From IMG/VR virus record IMGVR_UViG_3300025141_000409, positions 1 through 33,306 of that record: DNA of 33,306 nt; one strand, given 5' to 3'. This document shows, piece after piece, positions 7,481 to 16,215 of the stretch. The translations under genes were made by a program, and so were the position numbers. This DNA is from a virus. Each line of letters opens with the position of its first letter. Position 1 is the first letter of the stretch. The notes beneath the pieces were generated by a model, which saw only the letters and a list, made by a program, of their open reading frames with translations, made no database searches and was not told the origin of the DNA.

Positions 7481-7886
7481 CACAATTTTTATCATGTTCA
7501 CAATCACAATGACATCCACAATGTTTTTTCCATTTATCGATTGGACATTCAGCTATAGCATAATGAACTTTAACATTCATGAAACAACCACAATGTGTAC
7601 ATCTACCATCTTTTTTACCTGTGTCGGGATTAGTTTCATCGTATTTAAGATAAGGACAACCTTTACAAATTTCCCATCTTCGTTCAGCTTCTTCTTGTGG
7701 AGCTATTACTTGAGAACCTTTTATCCAAGCTTTTAATGTCTTCCAGTGATCTGTAGCTATATTTCGAATCATCTGAGATGCTGGAGGAAGTTTTTGTTCT
7801 CCCTCTAACATCTCTTCAGTTTTATCAATACATTTTAATTCTTCTTCAGTAGCTTCTCTATCAACCGTTGGTTTTGGTCTTATCAC
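7473..7886 (-). CDS. Cys-rich zinc-ribbon-like protein
   Basis: 137 residues. The N-terminal half is charged and helical. The C-terminal half has paired Cys motifs: CKGC (CPY follows), CTHCGC, CPIDKW, then a dense tail HCGCHCDCEHDKNCDE. The first four pairs look like a treble-clef or zinc-ribbon fold often seen in small phage proteins with the CxxCP...RCxxCGC...CPxxKW pattern. The tail could bind extra metal. It lies between the glutaredoxin-like gene (start abutting at 7886) and the thioredoxin (8-base overlap). That context suggests a thiol- or metal-linked job, but no function is established. Confidence 0.75.
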   Translation of the reverse strand: MIRPKPTVDREATEEELKCIDKTEEMLEGEQKLPPASQMIRNIATDHWKTLKAWIKGSQVIAPQEEAERRWEICKGCPYLKYDETNPDTGKKDGRCTHCGCFMNVKVHYAIAECPIDKWKKHCGCHCDCEHDKNCDE

Positions 7887-8845
7887 TACTTCCTACCTTT
7901 AGCTCTTTTCTTCTTTGGTGGTTTTTTACTTGCAGGTGGTGCGGGAGTTTTTCTCGGTAAAGTAGATCGAGCAGGTAATTTAGTTTGTGATTTATTTAAT
8001 CTTTTGTTTTCCCATTCAGTATCATCAACAACTTTAATTAATTTTCCACTGTTATTTCTTACATAATACTGTTGTTTAAGTGATTTAACATATTCAGACT
8101 CAGCATATACTTCAACTTTTTGTCCATTTTCTACAACATAATAATATTTTAAATTAAGATTTTTTTGATGTGTTACATTACCACCTATATTAGCTGACGG
8201 TGCACCAGTTGGTGGTTGTCCTCTATTTTTAAATCTTTGAACTATCACATCAGATGATATAAGATTTGGCAAATGAGAATTTTCCCCTGCCCATACGTCA
8301 TATTGCTCTTTCCATTTATCTATTTCTTCGTCAGTTGAATTTGGATTTGGAGGAGTTGGTGGTAAAGTTTTTGGTCTTGGCATTTTTAATATATCATCAA
8401 CAGTTCTAATGTTTGGTAACTTTTTATTTTTTTTCGCCCATTCTTCATATTCTTTTTTCCATTTTTCAACTTCTTCATCAGGCGCGTTCATCAATGGTGG
8501 TCTTGGAGGAGGTCCTGTTGGTCTTGGTGGTTGTGGTATTTCTTCACCATTTATCCACTTTAATAAAATATCTTTTTCTCTATAACCACAAACTTGATTT
8601 CCTGTTTCGGCATTAATGAACCATGGTGTACCACATTGTGCTTTATATTTATCTTTTAATTCTTTGTTTAAAGTTGCATTATCTTTATCAGCTAAATCTA
8701 ATCTTAATATATCATGACCTTCTTTATTAAGTTCATCAACAATTGGATCTACTTTTTTACAAAAACCACACCCTACTGAATAAAAGTAATATAAGGGTGA
8801 TAATTTTTCTTCTTTGGTCGTTTCTTTTGAATCTGTCATAACCAT
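7886..8845 (-). CDS. glutaredoxin/thioredoxin-domain protein with internal repeats and basic tail
   Basis: 319 residues. The N-terminal domain (about 15-100) is thioredoxin-like: strand PLYYFYSVG, redox motif CGFC (Cys26/Cys29), and a cis-Pro loop CGTPWF (71-76). A Pro-rich middle follows with two copies of a roughly 38-residue unit (about 115-152 and 165-202) sharing DEE(V/I)(E/D)KWK...W(A)...LPN. The C-terminal region has YYVV/YYVR segments and ends in a Lys/Pro-rich basic tail. No signal peptide or membrane segment is seen. It starts at an ATG 5 nt after AGGAGA; a second ATG is two codons on. It leads the redox cluster. The C-terminal extension is unusual for a dithiol reductase and suggests tethering to nucleic acid or a protein partner (inference). 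Confidence 0.8.
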   Translation of the reverse strand: MVMTDSKETTKEEKLSPLYYFYSVGCGFCKKVDPIVDELNKEGHDILRLDLADKDNATLNKELKDKYKAQCGTPWFINAETGNQVCGYREKDILLKWINGEEIPQPPRPTGPPPRPPLMNAPDEEVEKWKKEYEEWAKKNKKLPNIRTVDDILKMPRPKTLPPTPPNPNSTDEEIDKWKEQYDVWAGENSHLPNLISSDVIVQRFKNRGQPPTGAPSANIGGNVTHQKNLNLKYYYVVENGQKVEVYAESEYVKSLKQQYYVRNNSGKLIKVVDDTEWENKRLNKSQTKLPARSTLPRKTPAPPASKKPPKKKRAKGRK

Positions 8846-8870
8846 TTTTCTCCTATAATTTAAATGTATT

Positions 8871-8884
8871 GTATATATAAATAT
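8871..8884 (-). promoter_or_regulatory. AT-rich repeated motif upstream of redox cluster
   Basis: GTATATATAAATAT on the plus strand is a close variant of the repeated intergenic motif found before gp18, gp19 and other late genes. It stands 26 bases before the ATG at 8845. It may be a promoter element for the redox cluster. The surrounding 8846-8903 is nearly all A/T, so chance similarity is possible. Confidence 0.35.
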
Positions 8885-8903
8885 ATATAAAAATTCAAAA
8901 CGC

Positions 8904-9305
8904 TTAATCTATTTTTATAATTTTATATATTCTTGTTGATATTCTATTCAGCCCATCTGAATTTGTAACCAACAAAGTATTCTTAAAATTTTCCCACGGC
9001 ACTATAAATTTACTATCTACTACTCCATTGTTAAGATTTGTAATAACCTCATTTAGTGCATTTATTGTATATAATGTATTGGAATGTTTCTTTCTGTGAA
9101 GTGATATTGTATTTGCTACTACATTATAATCAACACTACCTTTTTCTAAATCTACATTATATGTACACACCAATTCATTCACTTCTTTTTCATTCTGTAA
9201 AACATATATCTTTTTGAACGCTATTTCATATGCAGATTTTATCTCATCAACTGTTTCATCCAGTTGTGATTTTGTTGTGAATGTGCATAGTAATTGTGTG
9301 TTCAT
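8904..9305 (-). CDS. hypothetical protein, 133 residues
   Basis: Begins MNTQLLCTFTTKSQLDETVD and shows a mixed alpha/beta pattern with no membrane segment and two Cys. Its ATG overlaps the stop of the 672-residue gene by one base (TAATG), so the two are probably translated together. Its end is followed by an AT-rich gap with a promoter-like motif. No recognised family. Pairing with the upstream nuclease-like protein could be functional, but nothing in the sequence proves it. Confidence 0.75.
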   Translation of the reverse strand: MNTQLLCTFTTKSQLDETVDEIKSAYEIAFKKIYVLQNEKEVNELVCTYNVDLEKGSVDYNVVANTISLHRKKHSNTLYTINALNEVITNLNNGVVDSKFIVPWENFKNTLLVTNSDGLNRISTRIYKIIKID

Positions 9306-11323
9306 TATAATTCTGTTACATATTCAATTTCATTTAATATGTCCTGTTTTTCATCTGTAGTTGCTTCACTTAAATTATCTTTTAAATTTTTAATTCTTTC
9401 ATTCTTCCATTTATTTTTTGATTTTTCATCCCATTGTCCAACATTAGTAGAACCTTGTTTTATTGCATTACCCATAAAAGTCGTCTGTGCCATTTCAAGA
9501 GTTGGTGATGCTCCCAATGGTCTTGAACGAGTACCAAATGAAAATAAATGAACCCCTTTTGAATTTTCATTATCTTTATCCTTTATGCGAATCTCACCTT
9601 GTCTACTACCTTCTTGATGATCTATTACAATACTTTCTTCTGCAATTCCTATTATTTTCTGTTTTAGCTCTTCTCGTTTCTTTGGATTTCTTTCATTTTG
9701 CCATTTTTGATGTAAATCTTTAACACCAAATGTTTCAATTATAAAGTTAGTACTCAAAGTTGTTTTTTCTTTACCGTATATAGTCATAAAATCATCAAGA
9801 TTTGGGTTGTCACCATTAAATAGTGTGTCTTCAAAATGCATACCCTTGAGAACAGTTACTCTCAAACCTTTTTCTGCTTCTGGATTACTCTTAAAAAAAT
9901 CACTAAATCTTCGTGTATAATCTAAATCTGATTTACGAGCATTATCATATAAATCTGGTGCAGTACTTCTCAATGGATCGTTTTTGGCTAATTTATGTAT
10001 AAATTTATGTAACTCTTGTTTAGTTAATTGTTTAGCTTTATCTGGATATTTTTGTTTTAAGTGTTGTATAACACTCTCCACATCTGGTAACTTTTCTAAT
10101 ATTTTATCTACTTCATTTACAAAAGGTTCGTATTTATCAGAATCAAAATCTTTTATAATCAAATCACTTTGACCATAATACTTTTGTCTTATATCTTTTG
10201 CTATATCCATATTTGATTTTAAAACAGAAATAGTATTATCCATAGCCTCATTTAATTGAGTAGTATGTAAACTAGGATTAGTTGCTTCATCAAATAAACT
10301 AACTGTTTCTTTAGAAACATTAGCATCTGTAAGAATTTGTTTCATCAGCTTTTGTTGTGTGGGTGCACCACCATTCATTAAAAATACTTTTGTATCTTTT
10401 TTTAATGATATACCAATTCTTTTTCCATTTTTTAATGTAACAAACATATCAGATGAAGTTCTATGATCTTCTGTATCTATCAAATGTCTACCCGCTTTTG
10501 TATCCCAAACCACTTCCTTTAAATTGTCAGTACCAAAAGTATCAACTAATAAATTCATAGAATTAACAGCAGATTCTGCCCAATCTTTCTTTAAATATGT
10601 ATCCGAATCTTTTGCTATACCCATTAATTTCTTTGTTATAATTTCATTGACTTCATCCATAGATTTTCCCTTACCAAGTAAATCAATCGCAGTTCTTAAA
10701 GACCAATGGACAGCCGCTTCACCAGCTCTTGATTCTGGAGTTCCAGCGCCTACTCCTTTTTCTCCAGTTTTTAATTTATCTATCTTATATTGAGATTTTG
10801 TATAATTTAAAGCATTATTTGTATTCTCGTGGTCTTCATTTCTTAAAGTATCTTTTTCATTAGAAGTTAATGTGGATGATTTTTTCAAAAAAAGTTTTTT
10901 TCTTTTTTCTTTTGATGATGTAGTTACTTTTTTATCTTTATCAAATGGGTCAGATTTAATCTTTGTAATTTTTGATTTAGGTTTAGGTTTTTCTTCCGAT
11001 GGTTGTTTTTCTTTTGGTTTTTCCTCATCACCAATAGGAACAAGTTTTCCATCTTGTGCTTTGTGTGTTGGCCTTCCTACATCTTTTCCCCAAGTACCTT
11101 TACCAAGATGTTTTAATCCTTTCTTATGTGCCCTTTCTCTTTCCTCTGGTGATAATCCACCATTACCTTCCGATAGAATTGATATAGCAGATTGTACATC
11201 ATCAAATGGCATATCCATATCCATAAGCATCTGACTTAATATAGCAATATGTTCTGGATCTTGTCTATTTATTGTTCCAACTTGTTTAGACCACTCTTCT
11301 AAAATTATATCAATTACACCCAT
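9305..11323 (-). CDS. large protein with PD-(D/E)xK nuclease-like core
   Basis: 672 residues. Residues 1-60 are helical, 80-150 are Lys/Glu/Pro-rich and probably disordered, and 195-330 look like a restriction-endonuclease fold: Glu202 in SRAGEAAVHW, then SSDMFVTLKNGKRIGISLKK with Asp292 and a Ser-Leu-Lys in place of the usual (D/E)xK. That pattern (D, 13 residues, xLK) fits phage PD-(D/E)xK-type proteins, though the Ser makes catalysis uncertain. The remaining 340 residues are unrecognised, with a possible second domain near residue 585 (VIDHQEGSRQGEIRIKDK). The ATG at 11323 follows AAGGAGG. It may be a homing, degradation or packaging-linked nuclease, or a structural protein with a decayed fold. 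Confidence 0.7.
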   Translation of the reverse strand: MGVIDIILEEWSKQVGTINRQDPEHIAILSQMLMDMDMPFDDVQSAISILSEGNGGLSPEERERAHKKGLKHLGKGTWGKDVGRPTHKAQDGKLVPIGDEEKPKEKQPSEEKPKPKSKITKIKSDPFDKDKKVTTSSKEKRKKLFLKKSSTLTSNEKDTLRNEDHENTNNALNYTKSQYKIDKLKTGEKGVGAGTPESRAGEAAVHWSLRTAIDLLGKGKSMDEVNEIITKKLMGIAKDSDTYLKKDWAESAVNSMNLLVDTFGTDNLKEVVWDTKAGRHLIDTEDHRTSSDMFVTLKNGKRIGISLKKDTKVFLMNGGAPTQQKLMKQILTDANVSKETVSLFDEATNPSLHTTQLNEAMDNTISVLKSNMDIAKDIRQKYYGQSDLIIKDFDSDKYEPFVNEVDKILEKLPDVESVIQHLKQKYPDKAKQLTKQELHKFIHKLAKNDPLRSTAPDLYDNARKSDLDYTRRFSDFFKSNPEAEKGLRVTVLKGMHFEDTLFNGDNPNLDDFMTIYGKEKTTLSTNFIIETFGVKDLHQKWQNERNPKKREELKQKIIGIAEESIVIDHQEGSRQGEIRIKDKDNENSKGVHLFSFGTRSRPLGASPTLEMAQTTFMGNAIKQGSTNVGQWDEKSKNKWKNERIKNLKDNLSEATTDEKQDILNEIEYVTEL

Positions 11324-12582
11324 ATTTCCTCCTTGATATCAACCATTTTACCATAATTTAAACCAATTTTCATCTTAACAGAATGGTTATTTCTTTCTAA
11401 AATGTTCTTTATTATCTTGATTTCTTCTTTCCCATTGACTTTATCTACATCAAATAAAAAACTGTCATAACCATACAATACCAGTTTTGTTTTCTTATTA
11501 TATAAATAGTCTTGTAATTTAATTATTGTCACTATATTACATTCAGTCTCATAAGCTTGAATTATATAATTAAATAATTTATTCTTATTCATTTTTTCAA
11601 AATTATCTTTTAATAGTGTTCTTCTATAAATATCAGTTTTAATGCAATTATTCTTATTAAATTCATTCCACTTCTTATCTATGAACTTCTGAACTTTTCC
11701 AAAAAATGATATGGATTTTGCTATATCTTTATCTATTCCACCATATAATAATCTAAAGCTTATTGATTTTGACTCGTCATATGTTGAACCATAGAAACTT
11801 GCAAGATATTGATGAACAGAACCTTGTGGAAATTTGTAATCAATTAAGTCGGCAATCAATCTTAGATGGTATGCATCATAGTCAAACTCAACTAACATGT
11901 CATATTCGGGTATGAATCCCCTTCGTTGTTCTTGATTAAGAGCTGCGAAGTTTACACTTCCGAATGAATTACTTGGTCTACCTGTAGATGTCCATAAGAA
12001 ATAATTGGAATACAACTTACCATCTGATATGTGTCGTTTCACTCTATGGTCAAATATATCACATATATCATCAGATACTTTTACACCATTTTTTTCAATA
12101 TAATTATAAGCTTCTATCGCTTCATGATTATATAAATTTTCATAAACCGTATCAACAAACTCACTTATCTTATCAAAAACCTTATCACAATATTCTTTAT
12201 GTTTAACCATTGGAATAACTTCATTAACATTTTTCATATTATAATACTTGTTATTAAAGAAATCATATGAGTTTATTCTTATATCTTCAAAGTTCATTGG
12301 TTTATTATGTTTCCACCAATGCATAAGATTCACATCAATCAATCTCGTATTAGGAAATATATTCATAAGTTTCTTCTTATCTGGTGTTAGATAGAAACTG
12401 GTATTATCATTCTTTATATCATCAATTGATTCTTTATCACCACAATCAGGATGAGATAGGCATATCATTCTACCCTCTTTATCACCGATATGGCGTAGAT
12501 ATAATAGAGATAAATTATTATCTTTGTGTAATGGATGTAGAAATCCATCTGAATATATTGGAATTATGATATTCATAACCAT
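11314..12582 (-). CDS. family-A DNA polymerase-like protein without recognisable exonuclease
   Basis: 422 residues from ATG 12582, which has AAAAGG upstream; an in-frame TTG at 12615 has no ribosome site. Family-A polymerase motifs appear in order: TSTGRPS (about 199-205) equivalent to TxTGRLSS, motif A EFDYDAYHLRLIAD with catalytic Asp234, motif B KSISFRLLYGG (Lys272, Phe276, Tyr280), and motif C YGYDSFLFDV with Asp373. In motif A the usual Glu of the ribose gate (IELR) is His (YHLR), and motif C has DS rather than DE. The N-terminal 190 residues show no clear 3'-5' exonuclease motifs. T4 itself uses a family-B polymerase. This gene sits beside baseplate genes rather than in the replication cluster. 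Confidence 0.82.
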   Translation of the reverse strand: MVMNIIIPIYSDGFLHPLHKDNNLSLLYLRHIGDKEGRMICLSHPDCGDKESIDDIKNDNTSFYLTPDKKKLMNIFPNTRLIDVNLMHWWKHNKPMNFEDIRINSYDFFNNKYYNMKNVNEVIPMVKHKEYCDKVFDKISEFVDTVYENLYNHEAIEAYNYIEKNGVKVSDDICDIFDHRVKRHISDGKLYSNYFLWTSTGRPSNSFGSVNFAALNQEQRRGFIPEYDMLVEFDYDAYHLRLIADLIDYKFPQGSVHQYLASFYGSTYDESKSISFRLLYGGIDKDIAKSISFFGKVQKFIDKKWNEFNKNNCIKTDIYRRTLLKDNFEKMNKNKLFNYIIQAYETECNIVTIIKLQDYLYNKKTKLVLYGYDSFLFDVDKVNGKEEIKIIKNILERNNHSVKMKIGLNYGKMVDIKEEIWV

Positions 12583-12632
12583 TATAATATACAACCTTTT
12601 TATAATATAAGTCAATTAATATTTTATTAAAA

Positions 12633-15600
12633 TTATTGTTCCTCTTCCTCTTCAGAAGAAGTTGGAAACACTATTCTACGAGATGCAGAATTTGCATATT
12701 GATAAAACGACCATATTTTGTCACTACATAGTCTTACAACAGATTCTAATTTATCCGAACTTTCTTGAGCAATAATCAAAGCCCCTCCAAGAAAAACTAA
12801 AATATAATAAAGTCTATTACTTTCATCACTAAAACCACCAAATGTACTAAGAACATTTGCTCCAGTAGAGTTGATCATATGTAATAGACTTTCTCCTTGT
12901 GATGGACTAATCCAATTATCATAAATAGTGTTATCAAATAATTGATGCGGGTAAACTGTAACCTCTTCATGTTTTATGACTCGAGCTTTAAAAACTAATA
13001 TTTCACGTGTACCAAATGGTATAAGATCAAAATGTGTAAAATGTTTATTAATAAGTGGATGAGCTTTTTCACGCATCCAAGTTCCAGAAAGATAAATTTT
13101 AGGATTTTTATATAGTCCTAATAATTTTTTATCAGCTTTAACTCGCATTTGAGAATTAATGGAAGTTGTCCAACCATTACTACTTATTGTCTGAGTTATC
13201 TTCATAATTTGAAAATAAACTCTATCTCTATATTGCTTAGGTAAATAATCAATAACAAATAAATCTCCAGGCATTAAAGATGATATTCCATAAGTAGATA
13301 AATTTAGCTCAAGTGGTAAAGGTGTAGACAATTTACCATTAATAAATTCTCCAGTAGCTTTATATCTATAATAATCTTCTAAATTTTTTACATACATTAC
13401 TCCAGGTATATACTCATCTTGAACGTAATCTTCATTTACACTAGTCGGTTCATTTTCATCAAAATCAAATACATCATCCTCCAAAGCCTTATATCTAGAC
13501 TCAACTTCACTCCACCGATTATCAACTTTTTGTTGAAAAGCTTTAAACTGTTCTTGTGAAACTCCACCTTCAACTGGTTGATTTATAAATCCCGTATCAC
13601 TAAATGATCCTGGATTTATAAGCCATTCTAGTAGATTAAACTCTCTTTCAATAGCATTACCCTTTTCAAGTTTTGGAATATTTTGAATACCAAGATGTAT
13701 TTGATCTTCACTTAAAATATTTTGTAAAGCTCTCAAAACATTATTTACTTCTTGATTAAGAGTTGTAGAAAAAAGTGGAAAATTAGTACTAGTTCCCTGA
13801 ATAGTTAACATACTCATCAAACCAGCCTTTGGTGTAGAATAATTTAAATCCATTGTCTTAACTATACTTTGTGGAGAATGTGGTTTAAATTTAAACATTA
13901 TTGAACTTTTATTTTTTTCATCTTTAGATTGAACTCTATTATTATCTACTACCATCAAAGTCGAATTATCTCTTGTTCCAGTTGTTAATTGTAAATCAAA
14001 AATATTAAATGAATCTTCTGAAATTTCATCTAATATTTGTTTGATTGCGTCATTTACGGAAGCTTCTTCTCTAAAAGCTTTTCTAATAACATCAACATTT
14101 ATAAATAATTCTCTTAAAGGAATTCTTTTAGCAGTAACATCAAGTGCATAAGATTCTGTATATAGTTCCAAGTCACCAAAATGATCTTTCCACAACTCCT
14201 TTGATTTCGCTATCTGTTCATCATTTTCTGGTCGAATTGGTGTTTCATATCCTCTTCTATTCGCATTATTTGTAAAATAAGTTTCTCCATCATGCCATGT
14301 TTGTGGAATTAAAAATTTTAAGTCAGTTTTATTCCCTTTAGAATAAATAACACTAATATGTTGTCTCTCCTTAAGTGAATGAGACAATGTTACAAATGAC
14401 TGTGATGAATCAAATCTTCCTCCAAATTTAAAACTTTCTCCATAACCTAATGCTACATTTTCATTTAATATTTCTTCTTCAAAAAATCCCCAAGATACAT
14501 AAATATTGTTATTATTAGAAAGTGTTTTTGACTTATAATTCAATCCTTGCCAATATACTCCAGATAAAAGAGCATCTTCAGACATATCAATTATTCCAGA
14601 TGCATATTGTAAAATGTCATAAGCTGGTCCTTGTCCAAAAAATTTACTAGCAAAAATATTAGCATATTCTTCACTTTCCATTAAATTCTCACTACTAGTA
14701 TTCCAATTATTTCTTAAAAACTGCTTCCCGAATAAAGCAGCTGCTTTATCAATAACTAGAGGACCAATACCACTAACAAAAATATTTCTAAGAGAATTTC
14801 TTTCAGATAACTCTTCATCTAAAATACCTTCATTAGCCGAAACAATTTCAACACTACAATCCCAACTTCCATTATCTTTAGCTTTCGCATCCCATTTAAC
14901 CACATTACCTATAAGAATATCCATATCACCATCATAAGAGTTGATAACTCCATTATCACCGTAAAAAAAATCTATTATATCAGCACCTTTATTATAACCT
15001 TCTAACACATCGTTAACATTATAAGGTGTTACCGTATCCCATCCAAAATCAATAAAAATTAAAGCACCAGGTCTCAAGAAATACTTTGAATATATATTTT
15101 GAAAATCTTGAAAATTATGAACAACAAACTGAACCGTTGTTCTTTTGATAGCTCCAAGTGGACCTTCTGTTGCTGAAGTTAAAGAAGTTATACCAGCTCC
15201 TGGTTTTAAAAATTGATTTGATTGAAACTCTTTTTTTAAATAATCACCTGCTGAAATTCCCTTTAATGTGTCTATCTGTTCTTGAGATAATTCACGATCA
15301 GCTGCTTGTTGTTGAACAATATCATCTAAACTCTTTTCACCACTTATTACAGGATTGTTAATTTCTTTTCCTTCATCAAGAACATTAAATTTATGATTTC
15401 CAATTACATAAGCTTTCGTTGCGATTGTATTCTCTTCTTCAGCTCTTGTAACTTCTTCAATTTTTAACAAATTGGGATTTTCTTCTATTTGGTCTGTGTG
15501 ATATATATTTGATCCTAATTCATCCTGAGCAGTATGATAAATAGGAACATCATCTATGTGACTTGTTCCTCCAGGAGATGTTCCAGATATCCCGTAACCG

Positions 15601-15911
15601 TCAGTCATATCCGCCTTTTCTCGTATATGTAAAAATAACTCTAACGCTGTCCACATTCTAACCCACGGCGTTCTTGATGAAAGATCTACTAATGAACCTT
15701 TTTTTGCACCATCTTGTAATTTAAAATTTGGATTTAATACTTCAAAAATATCTATACTTGCATCCATTTCATTTCCAGCAGCATCCAAAGTTTTAAATTG
15801 TATAGGTTGACCTGGTAAAGAATCTTGAGCAACAGCTTGTTTTGCTTTTAATTTATTCTTAACTGATGGATGTATACTAGTTCCAAAAATTCTTTTATTA
15901 AATGTAGTCAT
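12633..15911 (-). CDS. large baseplate hub protein (gp27-like)
   Basis: 1092 residues. The segment YSKYFLRPGALIFIDFGWDT (about 280-300) resembles the tube-like domain of gp27/late-control-D hub proteins, and the C-terminal part has the matching second barrel (GDLFVIDYLPKQYRDR, then KITQTISSNGWTTSINSQMRV). T4 gp27 is only about 390 residues, so this one carries long insertions and a C-terminal extension ending in a Glu run (SSEEEEEQ). It follows the LysM-like and gp48-like genes in the baseplate cluster. The hub trimer would cap the tail tube and hold the spike. The gp27 assignment is by pattern and context. Confidence 0.7.
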   Translation of the reverse strand: MTTFNKRIFGTSIHPSVKNKLKAKQAVAQDSLPGQPIQFKTLDAAGNEMDASIDIFEVLNPNFKLQDGAKKGSLVDLSSRTPWVRMWTALELFLHIREKADMTDGYGISGTSPGGTSHIDDVPIYHTAQDELGSNIYHTDQIEENPNLLKIEEVTRAEEENTIATKAYVIGNHKFNVLDEGKEINNPVISGEKSLDDIVQQQAADRELSQEQIDTLKGISAGDYLKKEFQSNQFLKPGAGITSLTSATEGPLGAIKRTTVQFVVHNFQDFQNIYSKYFLRPGALIFIDFGWDTVTPYNVNDVLEGYNKGADIIDFFYGDNGVINSYDGDMDILIGNVVKWDAKAKDNGSWDCSVEIVSANEGILDEELSERNSLRNIFVSGIGPLVIDKAAALFGKQFLRNNWNTSSENLMESEEYANIFASKFFGQGPAYDILQYASGIIDMSEDALLSGVYWQGLNYKSKTLSNNNNIYVSWGFFEEEILNENVALGYGESFKFGGRFDSSQSFVTLSHSLKERQHISVIYSKGNKTDLKFLIPQTWHDGETYFTNNANRRGYETPIRPENDEQIAKSKELWKDHFGDLELYTESYALDVTAKRIPLRELFINVDVIRKAFREEASVNDAIKQILDEISEDSFNIFDLQLTTGTRDNSTLMVVDNNRVQSKDEKNKSSIMFKFKPHSPQSIVKTMDLNYSTPKAGLMSMLTIQGTSTNFPLFSTTLNQEVNNVLRALQNILSEDQIHLGIQNIPKLEKGNAIEREFNLLEWLINPGSFSDTGFINQPVEGGVSQEQFKAFQQKVDNRWSEVESRYKALEDDVFDFDENEPTSVNEDYVQDEYIPGVMYVKNLEDYYRYKATGEFINGKLSTPLPLELNLSTYGISSLMPGDLFVIDYLPKQYRDRVYFQIMKITQTISSNGWTTSINSQMRVKADKKLLGLYKNPKIYLSGTWMREKAHPLINKHFTHFDLIPFGTREILVFKARVIKHEEVTVYPHQLFDNTIYDNWISPSQGESLLHMINSTGANVLSTFGGFSDESNRLYYILVFLGGALIIAQESSDKLESVVRLCSDKIWSFYQYANSASRRIVFPTSSEEEEEQ

Positions 15912-15921
15912 TGTTAATTTG

Positions 15922-16212
15922 TTATGTACCTTTAGAAAAACCAGTCGTTGAAGGAATCCTTAACGATGTACCATTTGGAACATTCATATTACTTAAATTA
16001 TTTACTTGAGCTATATACCACCAAAAATGTGGATTACCATAAAAAGTAGTTGCTAAATTATCAAGCCTATCACCTTCTTGAGTAATTACAAAAATATCAT
16101 CATTTCTTTCAGGTATAGCGTTATAAAGAGTAGTTTTATACTTTAAAAAACTTTGTTTTCTTTGTTTTGTAATTTTTGATCTATTTATTTTAGTATTTTC
16201 ATATCTTCCCAT
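15922..16212 (-). CDS. 53: LysM-like baseplate protein (gp53-like)
   Basis: 96 residues: a basic N-terminus (GRYENTKINRSKITKQR), then a LysM-type domain with EGDRLDNLATTFYGNPHFWWYIAQVNN and a closing GTSLRIP. The NP-x-(F/Y)WWxIAxxN signature is typical of T4 gp53 wedge proteins and small LysM baseplate or tail proteins that glue the hub to the tube. It lies 3 bases after the gp48-like gene, in a baseplate block. It is shorter than T4 gp53 (196 residues), so only the LysM part is conserved. Confidence 0.75.
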   Translation of the reverse strand: MGRYENTKINRSKITKQRKQSFLKYKTTLYNAIPERNDDIFVITQEGDRLDNLATTFYGNPHFWWYIAQVNNLSNMNVPNGTSLRIPSTTGFSKGT

Positions 16213-16215
16213 TTT

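Noticed and set aside
12583-12615. TTG start 11 codons upstream for the polymerase-like gene
   Set aside because: No ribosome site precedes it, while the ATG at 12582 has AAAAGG at a workable distance.
12583-12615. Sigma70-like TTGACT / TATATT promoter for the polymerase-like gene
   Set aside because: The boxes fit, but the ribosome site would lie inside the spacer and the transcript would be leaderless. AT-rich sequence makes such matches common.
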